From Bacillota bacterium (lineage in GTDB: Bacteria > Bacillota > UBA4882 > UBA8346): a stretch of 12,855 nucleotides of DNA. Positions 1-6,305 of this stretch are shown piece by piece. Below the pieces are notes generated by a model that made no database searches, was not told the origin of the DNA, and saw nothing but the letters and a program-made list of their open reading frames with translations. Each line of letters begins with the position of its first letter. Position 1 is the first letter of the stretch. The DNA is taken from NCBI GenBank assembly GCA_023415375.1, contig JAEZKW010000172.1, positions 1-12,855 on the forward strand, in the 5' to 3' direction. A program made the position numbers and the translations under genes.

Positions 1-1
1 T

Positions 2-376
2 GAAATTAAGGGTAAGAGAATTTTTACATTTGGTGGTGCAAAATCATCAGATATCGAATACAGGAAAGAGCATATTTCATGGTGGAAAGAAGAAATGCCT
101 TCTCAAGAAGAGTATGATGAAGGGATAAAAAATCTAGAAAAATATAATTGGGAAGTCGATTATGTAATAACCCATACGTGTTCATCGAATACATTGTTAT
201 TGATGAATACAATATTGGATCGTAATAAAGAAATTGGTGAAATAAATGAATATTTCAGTAGTATAGAAAGGAAACTGATATATAAACACTGGTTTTTTGG
301 GCATTTTCATAAAGATTATATTGTATTGCCTAATCAAACTGTGATATTTGATGATATTTTAAAAGTTGATCAATGA
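2..376 (+). CDS. Metallophosphoesterase (calcineurin-like), 5'-truncated by the window edge
   Basis: The open frame enters from the left edge and ends with TGA after about 124 visible codons. Visible features are a GGAKSSD block, a WWKEE(M)PS block, a VDYVITHTCSS stretch and a FGHFHKD stretch near the C-terminus. The late H-containing segments (THTC and GHFH) match the C-terminal metal-ligand histidine motifs of calcineurin-like phosphoesterases, enzymes that hydrolyse phosphomono- or diesters using two metal ions. The N-terminal metal-binding motifs (DxH, GDxxD, GNHE) must lie upstream of the window. No signal peptide or membrane segment is visible in this part. The internal ATG at base 95 is not the real start, because family-like sequence continues upstream of it in frame. 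The substrate is unknown. Unlike its neighbours to the right, the visible part is undamaged. Confidence 0.72.
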   Translation, partial: EIKGKRIFTFGGAKSSDIEYRKEHISWWKEEMPSQEEYDEGIKNLEKYNWEVDYVITHTCSSNTLLLMNTILDRNKEIGEINEYFSSIERKLIYKHWFFGHFHKDYIVLPNQTVIFDDILKVDQ

Positions 377-483
377 AGAGTCGCCTACGTTATCTGTAGC
401 TTCGGCTGGTCAGGTTACTTCGTCTAACCCAAATTTTTTATATAATATTCCATTGTGTAGTATACAAAGGAGGAGTACTTTAA

Positions 484-1635
484 ATGTTATTTAGAGATCT
501 TGGCAAAACGGGTTTACAAGTTAGTGTGATTGGCCTTGGATGTGAAAATCTTGACGGTAAGCCATATTCACAGGTTGAGGATACTATTAACACTGCTCTT
601 AATCATGGTGTAAATATTCTGGATGTGTTCATGCCGGGGAAAGAAATTCGAGAAAACATTGGGAAAGCTTTAGGCAATAGACGTAAAAAAGTCATGATAC
701 AAGGGCATATTGGTTCTACAGATATTAGGCAGCAGTATGATATAAGTCGGGATATGCCTACAGTACGGCGATACTTTGACGATATCTTGCGTATTTTTGG
801 CGGCTACATCGATTTAGGAATGATGTTTTTCATTGACTCGGATGAGGATTACAATAATGTTTTTGAAACAGACTTTGTCAAATATGTGGAACACCTTAAA
901 AAGCAAGGTTACATCGGTCATATCGGCTTTAGTTCACATAATCCGGCGACGGCAATTAAGGTAATCAATACAGGATTGCCAGAAATGCTAATGTTTAGCA
1001 TAAACCCCGCGTTTGATATGCTTCCATCTGAAGAATATATTTTTAATCATTTTCAAAACGGCTTTGACCCTGAACTATTTCGAGGAATTGATCCCAAGCG
1101 GGCAGAACTGTATAAACTATGTACGCAAAAACAGATTGGCATTACTGTGATGAAAACCCTGGGTGGCGGTAAATTGCTTTTACCGGAACACACTCCGTTT
1201 GCCAAGCCGCTTACCGTGCCTCAATGTGTTCATTATGCACTATCAAGACCGGCTGTGGCCAGCGTATTGTTGGGCTGTCAGACATCAGGCGAGGTGTTAA
1301 ACGCGATGCGATATTTTGAACTTGACGATTCGGAGAAAGATTATGCAGAAATTCTTGGAACGATGCGCAATGATTTTAAAGGAAACTGTGTTTATTGCAG
1401 CCACTGCCAGCCTTGCCCGGCAGGGATTGATATTGCAACAGTTAACAAGTATCTCGACATCGCCCGTTTAGATCCCGTCAATATACCGCCATCCATTCGC
1501 TCTCACTATTTGAGCCTAACCCATAGTGGAAGTAATTGCGTTGGTTGTGGCGGCTGTGAGAGCCGCTGTCCCTTTAGTGTACCCATTATCAAAAATATGG
1601 CAGAAGCAGAAAGGCTTTTAGGTAAGAATTTTTAG
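484..1635 (+). CDS. Aldo/keto reductase-type oxidoreductase with C-terminal 2x[4Fe-4S] domain
   Basis: This is a 383-residue cytoplasmic protein starting at ATG 484 behind a strong AAAGGAGG site (466-473). The N-terminus (LGKTGLQVSVIGLGC) is the classic aldo/keto reductase opening, and a TIM barrel fills about residues 1-290. The C-terminus carries two ferredoxin-like cysteine sets: C302, C305, C308 and C311, then C352, C355, C358 and C362, enough for two 4Fe-4S clusters. The architecture matches the predicted Fe-S aldo/keto reductases of COG1453. The usual AKR catalytic tetrad (Asp, Tyr, Lys, His) is not intact. D47 is present, but the Tyr position reads DVFMPGKE, the Lys strand reads MIQGHIGS, and the His position reads MMFFIDSD. 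It may therefore use other chemistry, with electrons passing through the clusters rather than simple NADPH carbonyl reduction. The partner and substrate are unknown. It stands alone, between the phosphoesterase and a decayed gene. Confidence 0.88.
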   Translation: MLFRDLGKTGLQVSVIGLGCENLDGKPYSQVEDTINTALNHGVNILDVFMPGKEIRENIGKALGNRRKKVMIQGHIGSTDIRQQYDISRDMPTVRRYFDDILRIFGGYIDLGMMFFIDSDEDYNNVFETDFVKYVEHLKKQGYIGHIGFSSHNPATAIKVINTGLPEMLMFSINPAFDMLPSEEYIFNHFQNGFDPELFRGIDPKRAELYKLCTQKQIGITVMKTLGGGKLLLPEHTPFAKPLTVPQCVHYALSRPAVASVLLGCQTSGEVLNAMRYFELDDSEKDYAEILGTMRNDFKGNCVYCSHCQPCPAGIDIATVNKYLDIARLDPVNIPPSIRSHYLSLTHSGSNCVGCGGCESRCPFSVPIIKNMAEAERLLGKNF

Positions 1636-1664
1636 GCAAGTCCATGACAAACAGGAGAAATAAA

Positions 1665-1929
1665 ATGGCGGATAATATTAGGATCAATACCAAAGCGCTT
1701 GAGAGAAAGAGTCGTTCCAAATCAATCTTGAAAGAGAAGTAAAAGTCAGATACTGGATGAAGCAGATTTAATATTTAGATATAATTGGGCATGTGTTGAT
1801 GCCCGAATCAAAAACTTGAATATGCCCTCTGGGTTAGATGCGGGAGTTGTATACGAAAGACATCGGGCTCTAAATTGGTTAATTCGATATATGGATCAAG
1901 AATGGGATGAAATAACAACCGATACATAA
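1665..1929 (+). pseudogene. DUF4272-family gene, internally deleted and frameshifted
   Basis: An AGGAGAAA ribosome site precedes ATG 1665, which opens a 25-codon frame ending at TAA 1740-1742. Its tail (RKSRSKSILKEK) resembles the N-terminal helix of DUF4272 proteins. Another frame (1744-1929) then encodes about 61 residues containing ADLIFRYNWACVDARI, GVVYERHRALNWLI and WDEITTDT, which I recognise as the conserved C-terminal block of the same family. The middle of the protein is absent and the two halves are in different frames, so a deletion has joined the two ends. The function of DUF4272 proteins is unknown. The family assignment rests on recalled motifs: strong for the C-terminal part, weaker for the short N-terminal part. 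Confidence 0.66.
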
Positions 1930-2034
1930 ATACTTTTTGAATTAGCTATTAAATCTTCTTGAACGGAAATGTATTACGATTTTCATTATTAAATAGATTA
2001 GGTGTACCACTATTACTAAAAATGGGTTATCCGG

Positions 2035-2220
2035 GTGATCAGATTTCTGTCAATAGCAATCGGGGCCATTTTTGTAATAGCCGGTGTCTTTAGCGTCGTC
2101 AACAACATTTATTCAGCACAGATTAATACGGTTTGGTATCGTAAAACCATCCAAGCGGCAGCTAGATATGTTTTAATCGGCACTTTTTTGGCACCAAAAA
2201 GCGTTTTTCGTGTGATATAG
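2035..2220 (+). CDS. Possible small membrane protein or gene remnant
   Basis: A 61-residue frame starts at GTG 2035 and ends at TAG 2220. Its first 25 residues are hydrophobic (FLSIAIGAIFVIAGVFSVV) and could form one membrane-spanning helix, followed by a basic stretch (WYRKTIQAAARY). No convincing ribosome binding site precedes the GTG and I do not recognise a family. It lies between a decayed gene and a terminator, so it could equally be the tail of a broken membrane-protein gene. The bases before it (1930-2034) are AT-rich and hold nothing I can identify. Confidence 0.25.
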   Translation: MIRFLSIAIGAIFVIAGVFSVVNNIYSAQINTVWYRKTIQAAARYVLIGTFLAPKSVFRVI

Positions 2221-2264
2221 TTTTATTGGAAAGGCCTGGGCCCTTTATGATTGATTTAAAAGAC

Positions 2265-2298
2265 AAAAAAGCCTCCGACTGACGCTGGAGGTTCTTTT
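2265..2298 (+). terminator. Rho-independent terminator before intron copy 1
   Basis: CCTCC (2272-2276) pairs with GGAGG (2287-2291). The stem can be extended through the flanking A-run (2265-2270) and the TTCTTTT tail (2292-2298), making it a two-way A/U-flanked hairpin. It would end transcription coming from the left. A group IIC intron fragment begins 4 bases after it. Confidence 0.7.
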
Positions 2299-2302
2299 GA
2301 AT

Positions 2303-2739
2303 GTGCGCCCAGCATGGGCGCAATCTAACGGGTGGGAGTCCCGAATGCGGGTTGATAGTGCCAAGCACATAGCCAAGAGCTCGCGTCCAACTGGACGCGC
2401 AGGTGTCCTCGGTGACGGGGAATCTGAAGGAAGCTGGAGGCAAACTTCCGATCTGACGAACAGGAATCACATCAGGCATATGTAGGTAGGGTAAGGTTGC
2501 AATACAAACCGAAGCCCAAAACTATCCGGAACATACGGTGTAAATGTGGCAGATAGATGGAAGGAAAGATTGCGCTCTTATCTGGGGAGGGCTCATGGAC
2601 GTGTGGAAACAAAAGTATGAAGCACGGTTGAAACAAGATTTATCATGAGAGGTCAGCAGAAGTCATCGTACTTCGTAAAGTCGACAATACGGAGGAAGGA
2701 CGAACTTTAGGAGGTGAAAGTCAATGAAAGTTACATTCG
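2303..2739 (+). mobile_element. Group IIC (bacterial class C) intron, 5' fragment, truncated at the start of its RT gene
   Basis: The fragment begins with GTGCGCCC, a group II 5' splice end. It then shows blocks I recognise from class C introns such as the Oceanobacillus iheyensis ribozyme: AGTCCCGAA, GGAATCTGAAGGAAGC, GGCAAACTTCCG.TCTGA, CTGGGGAGG, GTCAGCAGAAGTCAT.GTAC and GGAAGGACGAAC. This covers domain I and the region up to the reverse-transcriptase ORF. The expected ORF signal is present (AGGAGGTGAAAGTCAATG, with ATG at 2724), but the reading frame stops after seven codons (TGA 2745-2747) and runs into chemotaxis-receptor sequence. The reverse transcriptase/maturase and the catalytic domain V (the GAGCCGTAT-type hairpin) are missing, so it cannot splice or move. 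Insertion directly behind a terminator is the known habit of class C introns. A short related copy lies at 12359. Confidence 0.88.
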
Positions 2740-2742
2740 ATG

Positions 2743-3164
2743 AATGAATTATATGAAGCTACTCAGAAAATCAACGTAGTAATCAATGAGATGAACCAAG
2801 CGTCGGCGGAGATCAATGAGATTGCTTCGATGATTGGAGGTATTGCCAAACAAACGACAATGCAGCCATTGAAGCAAACCGGATGGGAGAAATTGGTGAA
2901 GGATTTAGCGTTGTAGCTGTAGAAATAGGTAAATTGGCCGAACAATCAAAACGGGCTTCGCCGAAAATCAGCAGTATGCTTGTTCAGATGATGAACAACA
3001 GTGAGAATGCGGTTGAAGTAATTAATTCAGGGATTGAGCGGGCTCAGGCGAGTAAAGCGCTGACTACCCAAGCTGCTGTTACGTTTCAAACCATCTTTCG
3101 GGAGCTTGGTGCGGTACTGGCTGAGATTAATAAAGAACAATCAGTTACTTTTTTCAAAGTATAA
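2743..3164 (+). pseudogene. Methyl-accepting chemotaxis protein, fragment of signalling domain
   Basis: Two frames together encode part of the cytoplasmic hairpin of a chemoreceptor. The first frame reads through SAEINEIASMIGGIAKQT (to about 2856). The second reads NAAIEANRMGEIGEGFSVVA then KLAEQSKRAS, which is the highly conserved hairpin tip that contacts CheA and CheW. Between QT and NAAIEA the usual five residues (NLLAL) are lost: two bases remain where fifteen are expected, a 13-base deletion that shifts the frame. The sensor domain, membrane helices and HAMP are missing on the left, where the sequence abuts the broken intron. The C-terminal arm is cut short by a stop at 3162-3164. No function is expected. 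Confidence 0.85.
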
Positions 3165-3198
3165 GTATCTTAATAAACAACAGGCTGGGATTATTCTT

Positions 3199-4431
3199 AT
3201 GTCAAAGCAGTCATTCAGAATTTTGTGCCTTGGGATCTCGGTTGTCGCTCATTTTACCGCGTACCTCCAATTTCTCTTTATTATGGATAAAACGCGTCTT
3301 CCAGCCGAATGGCAAGGGCAGTTTTATTTGTTGCTGGCGATTTCTTTCATATTATCCGTGGCATTGTTCATGCTTCCCCAAAGCGCTTATGTTTTTTGGC
3401 CGAATTTATTAGTCAGAGCACTAATCCTGATATTGATCGGTCTGGCATTTGGGGCTAATCTGACAATTGAGTCAATTTTACTGGGAACTCTGATACTTGA
3501 AACTTTCGCGAATAGTACTTTATTCAAAAGTTCAATTTCGATCATAATATTGAATGCAATTTTTGTGAAAATGCATTTTCCGATTGAGGCCTGGGGCCGC
3601 AGAATACCTTCACCTTCGACAGGGGATCTGATTTCCTTTGCCATGGTTGCTTTAATTATAACTCTGCTAAGTGCATTGATTCGTTTTTTAGTGGATAATA
3701 AGGCTTTGACGACAGAGATTAACCAGAAATATAACGATACTACCTTGCAATTGGTTCAAGCCAATTTTCAATTGCAGGAATATGCCACATTGGTCGAACG
3801 GCAGGCGAAAGAAAACGAACGAAAGCGTTTAGCTGCAGAAATGCATGATACCATCGCTTATACTTTTACCAATTTACTGATGATGTTGGAAGTGGCGATT
3901 GCTTTATCCGGTGGCGACCGCGAGGAGTTGAAAACCCATCTGGAGCGAGTACGGGATGTCACCAAGGGAAGCTTGGACGAAGTCCGCAATGCCCTGCGGG
4001 CGTTACGCCCCGTAACTATGAAAGAAGACAGCGGGCTGAGCACAATCTATCATCTGGTTCAGACTTTTACCGAATCGACCCGGATTAAAGTTGACTTACG
4101 CTTAGGAGACGCTCCGCTGCATTTTGGGGAAGAAGCCGATTGGGCAGTTTATCGCCTGGTACAGGAAGGAATAACTAATGCCTTACGTCACGGGAGTGCC
4201 AATTTAATAGAGATTACCTTTTATAGGGAGGGTAACGGCGTCTGCATTCGGGTCAAAGACAATGGCTGCGGCTTAAAGAAGGAATACAAGGAAGGCTTCG
4301 GTCTGACGGGTATGAGGGAAAGAATCGATAAACTGGGTGGGAAGTTGGATTACAGTAGTGAACCGGGTAAATATTTTCTATTATCAGCTTGGATTCCCTT
4401 AAAAGAAGAGGAAAGATATGAACAAAATTAG
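3199..4431 (+). CDS. Membrane sensor histidine kinase, NarL/DesK type (HisKA_3)
   Basis: From ATG 3199 the protein has 410 residues. It would sense a signal at the membrane and phosphorylate the regulator encoded next to it. Residues 5-165 hold five or six hydrophobic segments with short loops and no large external domain. A coiled linker (about 168-205) leads to the HisKA_3 dimerisation helix with the phospho-accepting H216 in AAEMHDTIAYTF. The ATP-binding domain shows the N box (EGITNALRHG, N327), DNGCG (354-358) and GFGLTGMRERI (366-376). ATG 3199 is chosen because the upstream in-frame ATG at 3106 lies inside the chemoreceptor remnant and would add 31 residues with no family look. The ribosome site is weak (GGCTGGGA, 3183-3190). 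Its last 14 bases overlap the regulator gene, implying coupled translation. The stimulus is unknown. Confidence 0.92.
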   Translation: MSKQSFRILCLGISVVAHFTAYLQFLFIMDKTRLPAEWQGQFYLLLAISFILSVALFMLPQSAYVFWPNLLVRALILILIGLAFGANLTIESILLGTLILETFANSTLFKSSISIIILNAIFVKMHFPIEAWGRRIPSPSTGDLISFAMVALIITLLSALIRFLVDNKALTTEINQKYNDTTLQLVQANFQLQEYATLVERQAKENERKRLAAEMHDTIAYTFTNLLMMLEVAIALSGGDREELKTHLERVRDVTKGSLDEVRNALRALRPVTMKEDSGLSTIYHLVQTFTESTRIKVDLRLGDAPLHFGEEADWAVYRLVQEGITNALRHGSANLIEITFYREGNGVCIRVKDNGCGLKKEYKEGFGLTGMRERIDKLGGKLDYSSEPGKYFLLSAWIPLKEEERYEQN

Positions 4432-5092
4432 ATTATTACTCGTAGATGATCAGGTCTTATTCGTAGAAAGTTTAAAAAGGTTAATCGAGATCACAATTAA
4501 GGATATTCTGGTAGTTGGGATAGCGCCGAACGGAAAAGTTGCCTTGGAAATGACAGCTGCGGAGAAGCCGGATCTTATTTTGATGGACATTCGCATGCCG
4601 GAAATGGACGGCGTTAAGAGCACTCAATTAATAAAGGAGAAATTTCCGCAGGTTAAGATTTTAATCTTAACTACATTTGAAGATGATGAATATATTGTGG
4701 AAGCTTTTCGGTATGGCGCAGTCGGTTATCTGCTTAAAGATGTACCGCCGAACGATCTAATCTCAGCCATCCGTCAGGTCTATCGGGGAGGAGTTAGCGT
4801 ATCCCCGAAAATGGCCACCAAATTGGCTGAAAAGCTTTTTCAGGTCAACCAGGAAGTAAAAGCTCATGAACTTGGTTCTACCAATGCCCATCCCTGGGTT
4901 AAGGAGTTAAGCGGCAGGGAAAAGGAAATTCTGTGTTTATTAGGTAAAGGCTATAACAATAAAGAAATTGCTCAAAGACTTTTTATTGCCGAGCAAACCG
5001 TAAAAAATTCCATAAGTATCATTTATTTAAAGATTGGGGCCAGAGACCGGATTCAGGCCGCCCGGATCGCTTCCGAAGCCGGTTTATGTTAA
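4418..5092 (+). CDS. Response regulator, NarL/LuxR family
   Basis: This is a 224-residue DNA-binding regulator. The receiver domain (1-120) has the acidic pair D10-D11, the phospho-acceptor D57 in LILMDIRMPEMDG, the switch threonine in ILTTFED (about 85-86) and K107 in YLLKDVP. A linker of about 40 residues leads to a LuxR-type helix-turn-helix (about 163-224) with LSGREKEILCLLGKGYNNKEIA and a recognition helix around AEQTVKNSISIIYLKI. A GAGGAAAG ribosome site ends two bases before ATG 4418, inside the end of the kinase gene. The pair almost certainly forms one operon closed by the terminator at 5091. Targets are not visible. The palindrome-rich leader directly downstream, before the transporter genes, is a reasonable candidate but this is only inferred from adjacency. 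Confidence 0.93.
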   Translation: MNKIRLLLVDDQVLFVESLKRLIEITIKDILVVGIAPNGKVALEMTAAEKPDLILMDIRMPEMDGVKSTQLIKEKFPQVKILILTTFEDDEYIVEAFRYGAVGYLLKDVPPNDLISAIRQVYRGGVSVSPKMATKLAEKLFQVNQEVKAHELGSTNAHPWVKELSGREKEILCLLGKGYNNKEIAQRLFIAEQTVKNSISIIYLKIGARDRIQAARIASEAGLC

Positions 5093-5133
5093 CTCTCGTA
5101 TTGGTACTGTGGTACCATCGAGAGTTTTTTTTA
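5091..5133 (+). terminator. Rho-independent terminator of the two-component operon
   Basis: AACTCTCG (5091-5098) pairs with CGAGAGTT (5119-5126), with an inner partial stem around TGGTAC/GTACCA and a run of T to 5132. It starts inside the stop codon of the response regulator. It is strong enough to separate this operon from the transporter genes. Confidence 0.9.
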
Positions 5134-5167
5134 TTAAATACCAGTACAGCAGTTAGTAGAAAATTTG

Positions 5168-5197
5168 TTATCAAGTATGATAAATTAACATTAATGT
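5168..5197. promoter_or_regulatory. Two small perfect palindromes (possible operator)
   Basis: TTATCA-AGTA-TGATAA (5168-5183) is followed five bases later by ACATTAATGT (5188-5197). Both are perfect inverted repeats of the size bound by dimeric regulators. The AT-rich background makes chance occurrence possible. Confidence 0.3.
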
Positions 5198-5256
5198 AAA
5201 AAAGTCATGACGATTTGCAAATAGGAAGGGTACTTTGACGGATTGGAGGGGAATTT

Positions 5257-5274
5257 TAAAGATAAATATCTTTA
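5257..5274. promoter_or_regulatory. 18-bp inverted repeat, candidate operator
   Basis: TAAAGATA-AA-TATCTTTA has two perfect 8-base arms around a 2-base centre. It overlaps the proposed -10 element. The size and position fit a repressor or response-regulator dimer site, but no known consensus was recognised. Confidence 0.4.
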
Positions 5275-5285
5275 GGAATTTATGG

Positions 5286-5306
5286 GAGCGAATTTTAGAG
5301 CGAATT
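5286..5306. repeat. Direct repeat GAGCGAATT, 12-base period
   Basis: GAGCGAATT occurs at 5286-5294 and again at 5298-5306, so the two copies start 12 bases apart. Direct repeats spaced near one helical turn can be tandem regulator sites. Here they sit between the candidate operator and the cre-like site. Confidence 0.3.
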
Positions 5307-5346
5307 AGTCGTTAATGAGAAGAAGTGGATGAATTTATGAAATATC

Positions 5347-5361
5347 ATGGAAACGGACGTA
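5347..5361 (+). promoter_or_regulatory. cre-like site (CcpA catabolite control)
   Basis: ATGGAAACGGACGTA fits the Bacillota cre consensus WTGNAANCGNWNNCW at every fixed position except the fourteenth, where T replaces C. It lies 62 bases upstream of the permease start and downstream of the proposed promoter, a position that would cause glucose repression by roadblock. One mismatch and no conservation data keep this tentative. Confidence 0.4.
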
Positions 5362-5370
5362 AAAAATTAG

Positions 5371-5411
5371 TCTCTCGCTTGTTTCGCGGCTGAGAGAAGA
5401 TTAGCTTTTTT
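5371..5411 (+). terminator. Leader hairpin with U-run just before the first permease (possible attenuator)
   Basis: TCTCTCGC (5371-5378) can pair with GC(T)GAGAGA (5389-5397, one bulge), followed 8 bases later by six T (5406-5411). The U-run abuts the GAGGTGA ribosome site (5412-5418). The distance from stem to U-run is longer than in a good terminator, so it could be a weak attenuator or simply a leader stem. Confidence 0.28.
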
Positions 5412-5422
5412 GAGGTGATATT

Positions 5423-6301
5423 ATGCGAACCAATAAATCGATTTGGCGAGTTGGAGTTCCATACTTGTTTTTGTTTCCCCAATTAATTTTAGTCGGAACG
5501 TTTTCGCTTTATCCGTTTATCTATAATCTGGTTCTCAGTTTTCAGGAGTTTCGCTTTAACGGCAGCCAGTTTATAGGTTTGTCAAATTATACTGAATTAT
5601 TTGCCGATCCGGTATTCCGGCAGAGCCTTATAAATACTTTCATTTATAGCCTGGGGACGGTTCCTTTAACCGCCATATTGGCCTTAGCGGTTGCGATTGC
5701 TCTGAATCGCAAAGTTAAAGGGCTGGCTATATTCCGGACGGCCTTTCTCTTTCCCAATTTGGTGTCCTGGGTGGTTATCGGTTTGATCTGGCAGTGGATG
5801 TATTCTATAAATTACGGAGTATTTAACCAGATCTTAAACCTTCTGGGATTACACAGTGTCCGTTGGCTTCAAGATCCGAGGATGACCATTCCGTCGATTG
5901 TTATTGCCAGCGTTTGGCATGATTTAGGATATTATATGGTCATTATTCTGGCGGGACTCCAGTCGATCTCCCCTTCCTATTATGAAGCAGCTAAGATTGA
6001 CGGGGCCAGTGCTTGGCAGCAATTTCGCGCAATTACGCTGCCGCTTTTGAAACCGATCCTCTTCATTGTGGTGGTCTTATCCACGATCAATTCTTTCAAA
6101 GTTTTTGACCAGATTTTTGTGATGACTTCCGGCGGGCCGGGCCGCGCTTCACTCATGATTGTCAACTACATTATCTCACTCGCGTTTGGTGAAATGAAGT
6201 TGGGTTACGCCTCCGCCCTTTCGATGCTCTTGTTTGTGATACTCTTTGTTTTAACGATTATTCAGCGAGTTGTATTTAAGGATAAGGATGAGGAGGGATA
6301 A
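5423..6301 (+). CDS. ABC sugar transporter permease, MalF/LacF-like (CUT1)
   Basis: This 292-residue inner-membrane protein has six predicted membrane helices. The first begins near residue 11 (VPYLFLFPQLILVGTFSLYP), and the FRTAFLFPNLVSWVVIGLIW segment is typical of CUT1 permeases. The EAA loop that docks the ATPase is YYEAAKIDGASAWQQFR (186-202), with the conserved EAA and G spacing. It pairs with the next gene to form the channel. ATG 5423 follows GAGGTGA at 5412-5418. The last codons lie next to the second permease's ribosome site, so translation is probably coupled. No nucleotide-binding subunit is encoded here, as often in Bacillota, where a shared MsmK-type ATPase serves several CUT1 importers. 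Substrate is presumably a mono- or oligosaccharide or glycoside. Confidence 0.93.
   Translation: MRTNKSIWRVGVPYLFLFPQLILVGTFSLYPFIYNLVLSFQEFRFNGSQFIGLSNYTELFADPVFRQSLINTFIYSLGTVPLTAILALAVAIALNRKVKGLAIFRTAFLFPNLVSWVVIGLIWQWMYSINYGVFNQILNLLGLHSVRWLQDPRMTIPSIVIASVWHDLGYYMVIILAGLQSISPSYYEAAKIDGASAWQQFRAITLPLLKPILFIVVVLSTINSFKVFDQIFVMTSGGPGRASLMIVNYIISLAFGEMKLGYASALSMLLFVILFVLTIIQRVVFKDKDEEG
6291..6297 (+). promoter_or_regulatory. Ribosome binding site that fixes the start of the second permease
   Basis: AGGAGGG lies eight bases before ATG 6306. It rules against the earlier in-frame ATG at 6270, which lies inside the first permease and would add 12 charged residues before the natural N-terminus. 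Confidence 0.75.
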
Positions 6302-6305
6302 GCGG

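Larger units (their letters stand above)
5134..5422 (+). promoter_or_regulatory. Leader and control region of the transporter operon
   Basis: This 289-base stretch lies between the two-component terminator and the first permease. No gene is visible in it. It contains several separate symmetric or repeated motifs, listed individually below. A possible sigma-A promoter is TTGACG (5235-5240) with a weak -10 TAAAGA (5257-5262) at 16 bases. The -10 would lie within the 18-base palindrome, which would suit repression. The density of such motifs is unlike the other gaps in the window and supports this as the main control point for the sugar locus. Confidence 0.5.

Noticed and set aside
441..446. Perfect TATAAT box before the aldo/keto reductase gene
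   Set aside because: The -10 is perfect but no -35 at 16-18 bases is recognisable in this AT-rich stretch, so I did not list a promoter, although one here is possible.
2230..2246. Near-palindrome AAAGGCCTGGGCCCTTT
   Set aside because: The stem is broken in the centre and has no U-run; the better terminator lies 30 bases downstream.
2297..2485. Small + strand frame with a similar partner at 12357-12587
   Set aside because: The two translations resemble each other only because both cover the structured 5' RNA of the group IIC introns; intron domain I is non-coding.
3106..3198. Longer kinase start at ATG 3106
   Set aside because: This stretch overlaps the chemoreceptor remnant in another frame; the added residues have no membrane or family character, and ATG 3199 gives a natural N-terminus.
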